From assembly GCA_001600615.1 (NCBI GenBank), contig BCKK01000003.1:1598181-1662180 (forward strand): a stretch of 64,000 bases of DNA, read 5' to 3'. This document shows positions 53,564 to 64,000 of the stretch, piece after piece (within the stretch, counting starts at the first letter, position 1; each line of letters opens with the position of its first letter). The position numbers and the translations under genes are program-made. The stretch is from Dioszegia crocea. Lineage: Eukaryota; Basidiomycota; Tremellomycetes; Tremellales; Bulleribasidiaceae. The notes under the pieces are model-generated. The model searched no databases and was not told the origin of the DNA. It was given only the letters and a program-made list of their open reading frames with translations.

Positions 53564-55043
53564 CTACCACCTCTTCTCGCCATCGTATTGATCGTAGAAC
53601 TTCTTGAGGTCTTCGACATCTTCTGCACTTCCGAGGAAGACAGGGCATCGGCCGTGAATGTTCTTGGGGATGACATCGAGGATACGCTGGGTGCCGGTTG
53701 TAGCCACACCGCCAGCCTGATATGTAAGCTTAAGTCTAGGGTCAAACGTAAGATACATACCTGCTCCATCAAGAATGACATGGGGAAAGCCTCGTACAAC
53801 ATCCTCAGTTTACCTATCTAGATCAGCTCAATTCCTCAACGGGGTGAAGAAAACTCACCATCCTTGCTCTTCTTGTCATCGGGGTAGCCGAAGATACCTC
53901 CGTATAGTAGTGTTCGGTGGACGTCGGCAACCATACTACCAATGTATCGAGCAGAGTAGGGCTTGCCGTTGGCGGGGAATTTGATCGACTCGAGGTAGCT
54001 GATGACTGGGGGGTAGAAGTGCATCGAGTTACCCTCGTTGAAAGAGTAGATCTTGCCGCGCGAGGGGATCTTGATCTCGGGGTGGGTGAGGATGAATTCT
54101 CCAAGGGACTGGAAGTCAGCTTGAATCGGTCATAGCTTAGGCAAGAACTCACTTCGTCCAATGTAAAACCGTCTACACCATTACCGCAAGATAGGACCAA
54201 GTTGCAAGATGAACCGTACCTGCCTATCAGCGAAGAACTCTACACAGTCGGGTAAGGGCTTACATGGTGTAACCGGCAGCGACCATGTCCCTTCCGGGTT
54301 TGAGGACATCGGCCATACCCCGGGACTCGCCTTCGTTCTGGAGTGTCAGCATAAGTTGACCCTACTGAGCTGCTTATACTCACAATCTTGTAGATACCGA
54401 AGATGGTGCCGACGTTGACACCGGCATCAATGTTACTCGAACCATCAAGAGGGTCGAAAACGCAGGCACTGAAGATGTTAGCGTCGCGTTCAAGGCCACT
54501 GAGCGATGGAAGCAACTCTCCACCTGCCTCGTACTGTCTGATTTGGGAAGTTGTAGGAAAGGGGGAAACAACTCACTATGTCCCCTTGGATCCCTTGACG
54601 ACAATGGTGTCGTCTACCTCCTCGCTGACCATGACAGAGCACTTTCCGCTAGCTCGCAGCGCGTTGACCATGATATCATTGGACAACACATCCAATTTCT
54701 TCTGGTCCTCGCCCTGAACGTTCTGCTCGCCGGCAAGACCGACCAAGTTGATCAAACGAGCTTTGCGGACCATGGAGGAGATGTATTTCGAGGTGACCTA
54801 GCATGTCAGCATCTCTCCCTGGACCTGATCTACGTTCACCGCCTGGTTCAGCTGAGAAGATTCTTCCCTCCACAAACTTTCAAGGCTGCAGGACCTCGAG
54901 CTCACCTGAATAGCCACTAGCAGCATGGTCAGATCCCCAGTCGCCTTCTCGCCCAGAGCATATTGCTGGCTGAGAATGTGGCGGGTCAGGGTGATCAGAT
55001 CAGTGGGTGGGGGTTCGAGCTCGGTTACGCCTGAAGAAGCCAT
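53564..55043 (-). CDS. FBP1: Fructose-1,6-bisphosphatase
   Basis: Eight exons (55043-54906, 54797-54577, 54468-54384, 54337-54264, 54219-54153, 54108-53859, 53813-53761, 53716-53564) encode 346 residues. It hydrolyses fructose-1,6-bisphosphate in gluconeogenesis in the cytosol. The metal-binding signature FDPLDGSSNIDAGVNVGTIF is complete once a 108-nt intron (54576-54469) is removed; skipping to an earlier acceptor gives a family-unlike insert. Also present are SEEVDD (metal ligand Glu), YGSSCNLVLS, RYIGSMVADVHRTLLYGGIF and the C-terminal substrate part KLRMLYEAFPMSFLMEQAGG. A Pro at residue 2, used in yeast for degradation, is not present (starts MASSGVTEL). With CIT1 it covers central carbon metabolism in this window. 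Confidence 0.95.
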
Positions 55044-55720
55044 GTTGATGATGGGAATGTGGTGGTGGATGCAAGGTATAGGACTTAGATGGGGGCTAGC
55101 AATGATCAGCTGCGTGGTCATTCAGGGATTTCCGCGACGCTCTGACGCGATTTCCCACTAAATCCAAAACTCACAGATGGGGGTTTTACGGTGTTGGCTG
55201 GTTACTAGAGCGCAGAGGCAGAGGACAAAGGATGAGAAGGTATATGTATAAGGCTCAATTGCGGATAGATGTCAAAAGATTGGCGGTTACATGGCTGAGA
55301 GTCCCGACGGATACCGTGAAGAGCCGGCCCGGATCTAACCGGAACCGGATTACGTTACCCTCCCGTATCATCGGCACTATCGGCCTCCGCCTTTTGTTGC
55401 CAACTCGCGGCTGCGGACTGGTTGCGGAGGGCCGCGGTGGTCTGAGTGAGCGTTAGAGTGGTGGGGACGATACCGATGAACAGTCACTGAGTGTCCAAAG
55501 GTATCACATCGCAAAATGCCTGAAGGAAAGGGCTGGAATATTGTAGCGGAACCTCCCGTCGTACACCTCCGGCCGTTCGTGGACAATGCGCGTACCCGCA
55601 TGATGGCCCCAGCAGTCGCTCCAGCGTGATGGCGTTCCCGTCGATCACATTCAACGCAGCTACTGGTAGTCTGGCTTGCTTGCTGATACCCCTGATGTCG
55701 ACTGAGCCAGCTCACAGAGC
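55044..55720. other. FBP1 upstream region, 677 bp
   Basis: Lies between the AlkB-like stop codon and the FBP1 ATG, both on the minus strand. Expected to hold glucose-repression sites; none assigned. A minus-strand 115-codon frame here is not accepted. Confidence 0.45.
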
Positions 55721-56893
55721 TCAAACGAGCTGCCGAAAGGTTAGACTGATTCGGCCAGACTTGACTGATGCCTCCTTAGGTATCTCGTGCTATACACCAT
55801 CAGTAACCATATCGCCTGATCAATGCTGATCGGAGGACGTACCTTCCAAAATTCCTGGGTACGACCCTGCATAACTACCAAGCTACCATTCGCCAGTCTG
55901 AGCCATCAGCAAATTGATCTTGAGTCTTACTTGTTGACAGAGCGGACTCACTTCCACTTCTTGTTCACTCTACCCGTCAGAGACTCTTGCTGCTCATCCG
56001 ATAGGCCCTTAGCTCCCTTACTAGATTTGGCAGGCAGCCGGGGAGACACGATGAACGTCCTCTCCGCCCCTAGGCTGACACTGGCTATGACCAAATTGTT
56101 CAGATTGTCAGAGTGTTTCCTACGTCTAGTCAGCAGTGTTCAGTCTACGAGAGACTGATGACTCACCCTATATAGACGCTCCCATCTTCATACCGGTTCA
56201 ACATGCAATGGTTGAACTTTACTCCGAGCGCACTTTCGAGTCGCGCCTGCATCTCCGCCAGCGCAGGCGGAAACGGATGATGCATGATTATCTCTGAGCC
56301 AGAGTATTTGAGAGTAAGGCCTGGTGAGGTCGAATAGGCAGCGACGTGTCGGGATTGAGGGAAAGTACGGCCGTACATCTTTAAGACTGGTTGATCTGTC
56401 CGTCAGACTTGGTTGGGAGGTTGACGGTCGAGTGGTACGGCCGGCAAGACTTACACCCTTTTGGTATAAGCTATATATGATCATCTTGGAAAGAAGACAT
56501 ACAGGTATCTAGCTTGGAGATCTCATGGTACCAACGATTTGCAGTCTCCTCAGGCAAGAACTAGCATGAATCAGCTTGAGTTTCGAGGTAGATATCGGGA
56601 GAGCCAAGACCACGAACATCGCTCTGATAGTATACGTCTCCTCCATATCCCATCCCATCTATTCGATAATTATTCACGAAAGGACGCTTGGTAACTTGCT
56701 GGAATTCATCGGTCGGTCTTGGTGCATGAACCGATTTCGTAGGTTTGGTAGCCTTGCGCTTCACGCCAGAAATCTTCCGCCGCTTAGCTGATGGGGCGAG
56801 GTTATCCGGCGGAGGAGAAAGTGATGTCTCTGACGTCGATCCCATCATATTTGGCAAATCTGAGAGACAGGTGAAGGGAGATGGAAAGGTCAT
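55721..56893 (-). CDS. AlkB-like 2-oxoglutarate/Fe(II) dioxygenase (ALKBH2-type)
   Basis: Exons 56893-56618, 56560-56503, 56457-56455, 56395-56167, 56119-55952, 55897-55843 and 55789-55721 encode 285 residues. It should oxidatively demethylate alkylated bases in nucleic acids. Iron and cofactor residues are visible: the HxD pair in GKHSDN, the distal His in FWKHEIPKE and the Arg of RISLTFRQL; substrate-side segment MLNRYEDGSVYIG precedes. The N-terminal ~75 residues are polar with a KRRKISGVKRKATK basic patch, a probable nuclear signal. Two splice choices are unusual: a GTTCGT donor at 56617 and a 3-nt exon (56457-56455) that supplies the Trp of the conserved WY-P...YGR segment. The ATG at 56893 follows an in-frame stop further upstream. 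Confidence 0.85.
56455..56457 (-). other. Candidate 3-nt microexon in the AlkB-like gene
   Basis: The bases GGT lie between a 45-nt intron (GTATGT ... CCAAAAG) and a 59-nt intron (GTAAGT ... GGACAG). They complete TGG (Trp) and begin TAT (Tyr), producing LDTWYQPVLKMYGR. Skipping them keeps frame but loses the conserved Trp. Confidence 0.55.
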
Positions 56894-57103
56894 ATGGATG
56901 GATCGATCGGGTGGAGGCGGCAAATCACCTTCATTTTCAGGCACGGTTCAAACTTCAGTCGGTGCTGTTACTCGTGTCAACCGCAGAGAAGTCTGATCAG
57001 ACAGGCCCAATCTTTGAATGCGTATGTGATCGCAAAGATCGCATTGACTATAAGCTGGGTACATCACTCCAGATGGTACAGAGGCTACACAAGGAGGCCG
57101 AGG

Positions 57104-58814
57104 TCATCTCAGTGGCGAAAGATATCGAGTGACCACGACCGGCGGGGCCGGTTCCAAATCTTTGGGAGGTTTAGGCAACTCTACCGTCATCGACTGGCGG
57201 ATAAGCTAAAGTCTTAATGTTTCCAAGACAGTCAAACTTACACCAGGATCCGTTCTCGCCGCCCAGCTCAAACCAGGCATATCCACCGAGAACTTTACTC
57301 TCAGATTCCCCCTTCGTCCAGCTGACCCCCTCACCGGCATTCCCTCACTGTTCACAATCAACTCATCCCCGTGCTTTATTATCCGCTCGCCCCGTTTCGT
57401 TTCTATTCGGATACCCCTTCCGTCGAGATGTGTAAAGATTAGGCGGTTCATGCCCAAAAGAGCCTCGGATAGGGATATTGATAGGGATATGGACAGGTCT
57501 GAATGGGGGAGAGTGCGGAAGGTGGGATGTGGACGGTGATGGATGTGGAATATGACATCTCCGGGTGGAAGTCCAGGCTGATATATTAGCATAGTCCACT
57601 AAGGTGACAGTGGTCAAAGCTCGACCCACTATTTGATCTCCCTCGCCCCTCAAGGCTATTCTCTCGTTGTCCACCGTTCCGGGCTCAATCGCAAACTCCA
57701 CCCTTCTCTTCTCCTGCGTTGTCCCTTTGCCAGTACATTTCTTACATCTTGGAATTCAGCATTTGATTGTCTTAGGCCTGGCAACAAGGACCACAACTCA
57801 CTTTGCTCGCTCCGCGAACCGCTCACCCTCCCCTACACATTCATCACACATCACTTTCGCCTTGCCTACCAGCCCAGGTCCAAGCTGTAGCATCAGCATT
57901 GAAGAGCACCCTCAGTAGCCTGGGCGACGAGCTGGGACGGAGTTGACGCTCCGTAGCAGCAGATCTCGACCTCGTACGTTCCTCCAGACAAAGACAGAAG
58001 ACGATGGATCTAGACTCACATGTCGATCCTGAATCACAGACCCCGACCCATTACATCTCCCACACTTGTCCTTCTTCGCGCCCTTCCTCCCTCCAGACCC
58101 TGCACATATCCCGCATTCCCTATCCCTTTGCAGATTCATGATCACCCTCTTCCCCTTGAATGCCTCCTCCAGCGAGATCTCATATTTCACTTCCGTATCC
58201 CTACTTCGTGTCGGCGGACGAGATGGTCCCCGTCCGAAAGGGCTGAAAGATGAGGAGGATCCAAAGCCTCCCCGTCCGCCAAACATATCGGCAAATAGGT
58301 CGTCAAGGTCTGAACCGTCAAAGTCTCCGGGACCGGATCGACCTGGACCTGCACTTCCATAGCGATCATATGCCGCGCGCTGCCTAATGAGCTGAAGCCT
58401 TCTTCCAAACTCAGCCATTAGAATCAGTGCTCACCTCATTTGGATCTGATAGAGTTTCATAGGCTTGTCCTATCTTCTGAAAGGTCTCATGAGCAGCCGG
58501 ATCATCGGGATTCTAGTTGTATCAGCGGCAGAACAGGGAGACCACCTCCAATCTTCTGCAGACTCACTTTATCCTGTTAGTAGGAAAGAAGCATCAGCAT
58601 AAGTTCAACCATTTCACTTGGACAGCATGATTCAGTAAGCCCTGATCGACATACAGGATGATGTTGTCTAGCCTGGCAGGGTAAGCGTTTCATATATTTG
58701 CGATGACTCGGATTGGCAGATCCTCACCTTCGTTCGGTATGCTTTTTTCACTTCTTCTGGCGAAGCGTCTTCATTGATGCCCAATAGATCGTAGTAAGCT
58801 GACTCAGCGACCAT
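57104..58814 (-). CDS. Type-I DnaJ/Hsp40 co-chaperone
   Basis: Nine exons (58814-58728, 58672-58655, 58573-58568, 58512-58435, 58379-58020, 57884-57802, 57747-57630, 57577-57242, 57193-57104) encode 391 residues. It stimulates Hsp70 ATPase and delivers substrates. The J domain starts YYDLLGINEDASPEEVKKAY; the HPD motif is assembled from an 18-nt exon ending His-Pro and a 6-nt exon giving Asp-Lys. A Gly/Phe/Ser-rich linker follows, then the zinc domain with four C-x2-C-x-G-x-G repeats (CGICAGSG, CGRCNGSG, CDECVGEG, CKKCTGKG) and the two C-terminal barrel domains. There is no CaaX box, so it is not a farnesylated Ydj1 copy; no signal peptide either. Cytosolic or nuclear location is likely, closest in build to Xdj1-like proteins. 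Confidence 0.92.
58568..58573 (-). other. 6-nt microexon encoding Asp-Lys of the DnaJ HPD motif
   Basis: Flanked by ...CTAACAG and GTGAGT on the minus strand, with introns of 81 and 55 nt. Joining gives RQHHP-DK-NPDDPAAHE, the canonical J-domain helix II/III loop; no other combination restores HPD. Confidence 0.9.
58655..58672 (-). other. 18-nt exon of the DnaJ gene
   Basis: Encodes ARQHHP between introns of 55 and 81 nt; both flanks have good GT and CAG signals. Confidence 0.88.
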
Positions 58815-59158
58815 TGTGTAGGGTGTAGATGGTAAATGCAGAGGACAAAAGCAACAACATCTCATCTGGCAACTTTTTCTCCGGCCGTGTTTCATGTCAC
58901 GTGTCCTTAGTCTTTTTGAGTCAGAGTAATTATCATCCCGTAGCTCGTACTGTTAGACACATGCACTTGACATAATACTATTACACAAGGCCTCGAGCTC
59001 ATGAGGTGAGCCAGCTGATGCTTTGGCACATCAATCCAGTGCAATTCTCGCAGAGTAGGTACGCGTCTGCTGAGAGATGGGAAGGCAAGGCAGCTAATCG
59101 CTCAGAGACCAGCCTTTTCTCAACGAGCTTTGAACCTTGCGCAAGTCGCGTCGCCATC
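58815..59158. promoter_or_regulatory. Divergent promoter region, DnaJ gene / F-box-like gene
   Basis: 344 bp. No clear heat-shock element (repeated NGAAN) was recognised. Confidence 0.45.
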
Positions 59159-60494
59159 ATGCCTGTCCCCCAACTCTTGCCCGAAATATGGACGCGAGTA
59201 ATCTACCATCTCCGCCAACCTCTCCCCTCTCCCACCGGAAACCACCCCATCGCGTCGGTCAGGCAGTCTGCGCTTGCCACCATGATGAGGGTCTCAAAGG
59301 TAGGTTCTGACCACCTACTCGTTTCAACTCGGTTTGTCTCGAGCCGTCAGCCAATTGACGCACTTGCTGACAAGTATCTAGCAATTCAACAACCTCACTG
59401 CCGCACCCCTCTATAAAGTCGCTGTCGTTGACCACCTCCCCTCCTTCATCCACAACATCAACCGCCCAGCAGCTGCAAAGGGAGTCAAGTCCAAGACCTA
59501 GCTCTTGCACCTCGTACGACGCCTCTTCCTCGAGTACGTCAGCAAGGGTCACCCAACCTACCTTAACCTCATGGCGAAGGGTGGAGACTTCTGGCCCCTC
59601 CTAGAACCAAAGATGAAGGATGTCATGATTATGTGCGGGAATGAGGCGGACTGGATAAAGACATCAGCGGAGGCGCTGTACAAGGTCCCGAAGGACCTGA
59701 TCACACTTGCGACTGGGGCGTTCTGCGGGGGACAGCAGTCTCTCTGGGAGAGGATCTGGACGGGGTTTTACGGTGACTCCAGCGTCCCTCGCTTGCGGGG
59801 CCGAGTCATCGATGCGGCTCAGCCGCTTCTCATGCTTATGTCGTCCTACAGACGCAATGCGTTCTACTGCCACCGCGTCAATTACGGACCACTCATGTTC
59901 ACCGCCGCGGCTTCGAACAACAAGATCGCAGAACCCGGTTGGACCGGCGCTCACGGTCTAGAGCACCGTTACCATACCGACCGACGACCGGGTCTCATCC
60001 CAGCCATCACGGGTGGTCGGTCGAGATACTACTGCTCGTTCAAGGCGTTAGAGAAGACGGACGGCGAGGTTCCCGAGCGCGAGATGCAGAGAGCAGGGGT
60101 GGACTTGGCGAAGGCGTTCGGAGAACACTACCGACGCCGCGAGGAGCAGTTCGCGCAAATTGATCAGGAAATGTACACCGCGTTGAGCCAGAATTGGCAC
60201 ATTATGGGCTTCAACGTCGACATCTACCTCTCAACGGCCTTTACAGAGCCCGATCTCCTATCGCTTATCAAGTTCATGGTGGAGCACGAGGTCGAGGGAG
60301 AGCTTGGGAGAGCCGGGGTGCCTATGTCCCGATATGGCGATGTCATCAACTACAAGAAGCTGGAGGAGGCGCCGCCGTGTGAGGCGTGCGGATGGTGTGT
60401 TGAGGATGAGGAAGTGAGCCTTTTACTCTTGGACGGTGGATAATGTACTGACGAGTCTCAGGACTCATCTGATCACAACGTGCAGGATGCCTAG
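59159..60494 (+). pseudogene. F-box-like gene with an in-frame TAG
   Basis: Exons 59159-59299, 59382-60413 and 60462-60494 form one frame of 401 codons interrupted only by TAG at 59499-59501 (codon 87). The N-terminus is a clear F-box-like helix set (LLPEIWTRVIYHLR, ATMMRVSKQFNNLTAAPLYK). Right after the stop the frame continues with LLHLVRRLFLEYV and some 310 residues without any break, including a WTGFYGDSSVPRLRGR block and the last exon, DSSDHNVQDA. It belongs to a different subfamily from the five relatives in the first half of the window. No alternative intron removes the stop with proper signals. It could be a recent nonsense allele, a readthrough gene or a sequencing error. Confidence 0.68.
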
Positions 60495-61064
60495 GGATGG
60501 TGAGACCGTTCTGGGCGAATGCGTGGGATCTCGTCGCGTGGAGAGGGTTATCTATTCCGCTCATCTCTTGTAAGTCGCGGTGTCCCGCCTGTCTCATCAC
60601 GCGAATTTGAAGTATGGCTAATGATAACAGTATACCATCATGCATCAATATGTCTGATATCAAATTCCATCCTGTCGCTTGCTGGACGCACAAGAAGCGC
60701 CGCTGTAACCAGACTGGATGGAGAAATTGATCTCGCTCCCTGCCCGACAGCTTTCGTCAACTGAATAGGATCAGCGGTCGAGCTTGAACAAAGCGCGCGG
60801 CCGTGTAGCGCTCAACTCTTGTAGCCGTCCTGAGTCTGTCTCTGGTCAGACGTAGCATAGATACTGTGGCTTTTGACTTCGCTGAGAAGTCGCCGACAGC
60901 CAATCTGTAGGATCTGTAGCGCGATTCGCCACCCAGCACATTTGCACGAAAGCTTGAAGCCAACTTGAGGCCTGAGGCCTGCAATATCTCCACCACTCTT
61001 CATCGGCTGTACCTTCCCAACCCAGATCTAAACTTCTTACTAAGGGTCCACTCCAATCATCAAG
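60495..61064. other. Intergenic stretch, 570 bp
   Basis: Between the broken F-box-like gene and the PAC4-like gene. No accepted gene or repeat. Confidence 0.45.
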
Positions 61065-61749
61065 ATGGACACAACCTCTCCCCAACCCCAGATATCGACA
61101 CATCATACCCACCTCGACCCCCCAAACCCATACGCCCCCGCCTTCATATTTCACCTCACCCGCCTCACCTCAACCCTCTTCGTCTGGGTTGGCACAGCAG
61201 CTTCAGCTTCCGGCCCTGAAGGCTCCGGCGGCTTTGGAGCGGGTGGGAATGGCGGTGGCGGAGGAATAGGAATGGAAGAGGATGGTGCACAGGGATTAGG
61301 GGGAGAACGGAAATTGGCGGCTGATTGGGGTGTCGCGATGCCTTCAAGAGGTGTGAGTTTGGCCGAGATCTTAATGTTCACAAAGCACACACTGATCTGT
61401 AGAATATGCCAGTGGTCGCTACGCCTGTGTTCAGGTCTGGAGCGGTGGATCTCGCAGTTCCAATGGCTCAACGCTTAGGTATGTCAACGACCCAGAACCC
61501 TTTCTGGCCTATTTCATTGCTAGAATCGACCACTTTGGCTGCTCAGTTTGAACACGCATCTGTGTCTCTCGACTATTAGCTGACTGGATAGCCCGTAAAT
61601 TCCCTTCAAATCAAATCCACCTCTCCCTATCTCTCCCGGCCAACTTGACTGCAACTTCCGGCCCATCCCTCGATCCCCTCGCAGGCCGGACATTGCTCGT
61701 TATGGAGAAAGAGCTTGGGAAGTGGCTAGAGAAGACACTCAAGGAGTAG
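61065..61749 (+). CDS. Proteasome assembly chaperone 4-like protein
   Basis: Exons 61065-61352, 61403-61478 and 61592-61749 encode 173 residues. The N-terminal third has a FIFHLTRLTSTLFVWVGTAA segment typical of PAC4/Poc4, followed by a Gly-rich insertion. The middle reads NMPVVATPVFRSGAVDLAVP and the end LSLSLPANLT with a C-terminal amphipathic helix (EKELGKWLEKTLKE). Such proteins pair with PAC3/Irc25-type chaperones in assembly of the 20S alpha ring in the cytosol. Length fits the family. Introns are 50 and 113 nt with CTGAT and CTGAC branches. Assignment by motif order; moderately sure. Confidence 0.75.
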
Positions 61750-62049
61750 ATGCTGTCCATGACATCTCTGCGAGGCTACTCGAAGCCCAGGCGAGGTTTT
61801 AGAATGGCTCAGGCGATTCGTCTGGGAGTCCCTCGTACAATCACTGGGATTATCGTAGCCAGCTCAATCCTATAACCTAGACAAGATAGAGTGTAGATAG
61901 ACCGCAGACAAGGCAAGCGCTGTTAATCGCGAAGATCACATGTAGAATTCTATCAATCGGTACCCATTAAGCGTCCAAAGTATATCTCCAGCTCCCCGTG
62001 ATCACCTTCGCTCCGCCAACACCGGTCCAACACCAACACCGTACACAGC
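61750..62049. other. Convergent intergenic region, 300 bp
   Basis: Between the PAC4-like and ERG11 stop codons. Nothing recognised. Confidence 0.45.
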
Positions 62050-63936
<1,887 letters not shown>

Positions 63937-64000
63937 CTAAATGTCAGCGCCGACACTTGATTCGCGAGCTCCTTGCCACTGCCTAGGCAGCTTCAGAAGG

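Noticed and set aside
55377..55724. 115-codon minus-strand frame between AlkB-like gene and FBP1
   Set aside because: Overlaps the last codons of the AlkB-like gene in another frame and shows no family features.
56455..56470. 16-nt exon (acceptor at ATATAG) instead of the 3-nt exon in the AlkB-like gene
   Set aside because: It leaves the wrong phase for the MYGRTFPQSR block, which is the conserved frame.

Overview
The window is nuclear DNA of an intron-rich basidiomycete yeast or fungus, most probably Tremellomycetes (Cryptococcus, Kwoniella or Saitozyma-like). The signs are introns mostly 34-60 nt long (a few 80-230 nt) with GTNNGT-type donors and CTGAC, CTGAT or CTAAC branch motifs 5-15 nt before the acceptor, compact gene spacing on both strands, and protein sequences of basidiomycete type. 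No rRNA gene, transposon, CRISPR or plasmid feature was recognised. Exon coordinates were read by hand from splice signals, frame continuity and family conservation; in all multi-exon models the summed exon lengths are divisible by three.

Layout. 1-3 kb: one partial and one complete member of a lineage-specific F-box-like family. 3.3-5.1 kb: MFS permease. 5.5-8.9 kb (-): chromodomain and coiled-coil nuclear protein. 9.3-12.2 kb: glutaminyl-tRNA synthetase. 12.5-13.5 kb (-): histone chaperone ASF1, divergent from the tRNA methyltransferase TRM1 (to 16.5 kb). 16.9-20.5 kb (-): two more F-box-like paralogues, one broken by a nonsense codon. 20.8-24.8 kb: DOM34/Pelota and mitochondrial citrate synthase. 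24.8-26.3 kb: gene-poor, with small repeats. 26.3-27.9 kb: fifth F-box-like paralogue. 28.2-35.1 kb: KEI1-like, RPS3, ERG24 and a Yap-type bZIP factor. 35.8-36.9 kb: an orphan gene made of very small exons. 37.3-39.3 kb: GPCR-like receptor. 40.5-42.6 kb: secreted, GPI-type alpha-amylase. 42.8-46.6 kb (-): EFL1 GTPase. 47.1-53 kb: four orphan proteins, three of them on the minus strand in a row. 53.5-58.8 kb (-): FBP1, an AlkB-like dioxygenase and a type-I DnaJ. 59-60.5 kb: another F-box-like gene with an in-frame stop. 61-61.8 kb: proteasome assembly chaperone 4-like. 62-64 kb (-): ERG11, 5' end outside the window.

Functional links. Most genes are housekeeping: translation and quality control (GLN4, TRM1, DOM34, RPS3, EFL1), central carbon (CIT1, FBP1), membrane lipids (ERG11, ERG24, KEI1), and chromatin (ASF1, chromodomain protein). 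They are not arranged as a pathway cluster. Several neighbours are divergent and share short promoters (ASF1/TRM1, KEI1/RPS3, EFL1/47.1-kb gene).

The most unusual property is the density of extremely small coding exons. ASF1 needs an ATG-only coding exon followed by a 6-nt exon. The DnaJ gene splits its HPD motif over an 18-nt and a 6-nt exon. The AlkB-like gene appears to use a 3-nt exon that restores a Trp. The 35.8-kb orphan has 11-nt and 15-nt exons and apparently a 1-nt exon. Two GC-AG introns, three in-frame stops in F-box-like genes and a possible non-AUG mitochondrial isoform of TRM1 are further points of interest.
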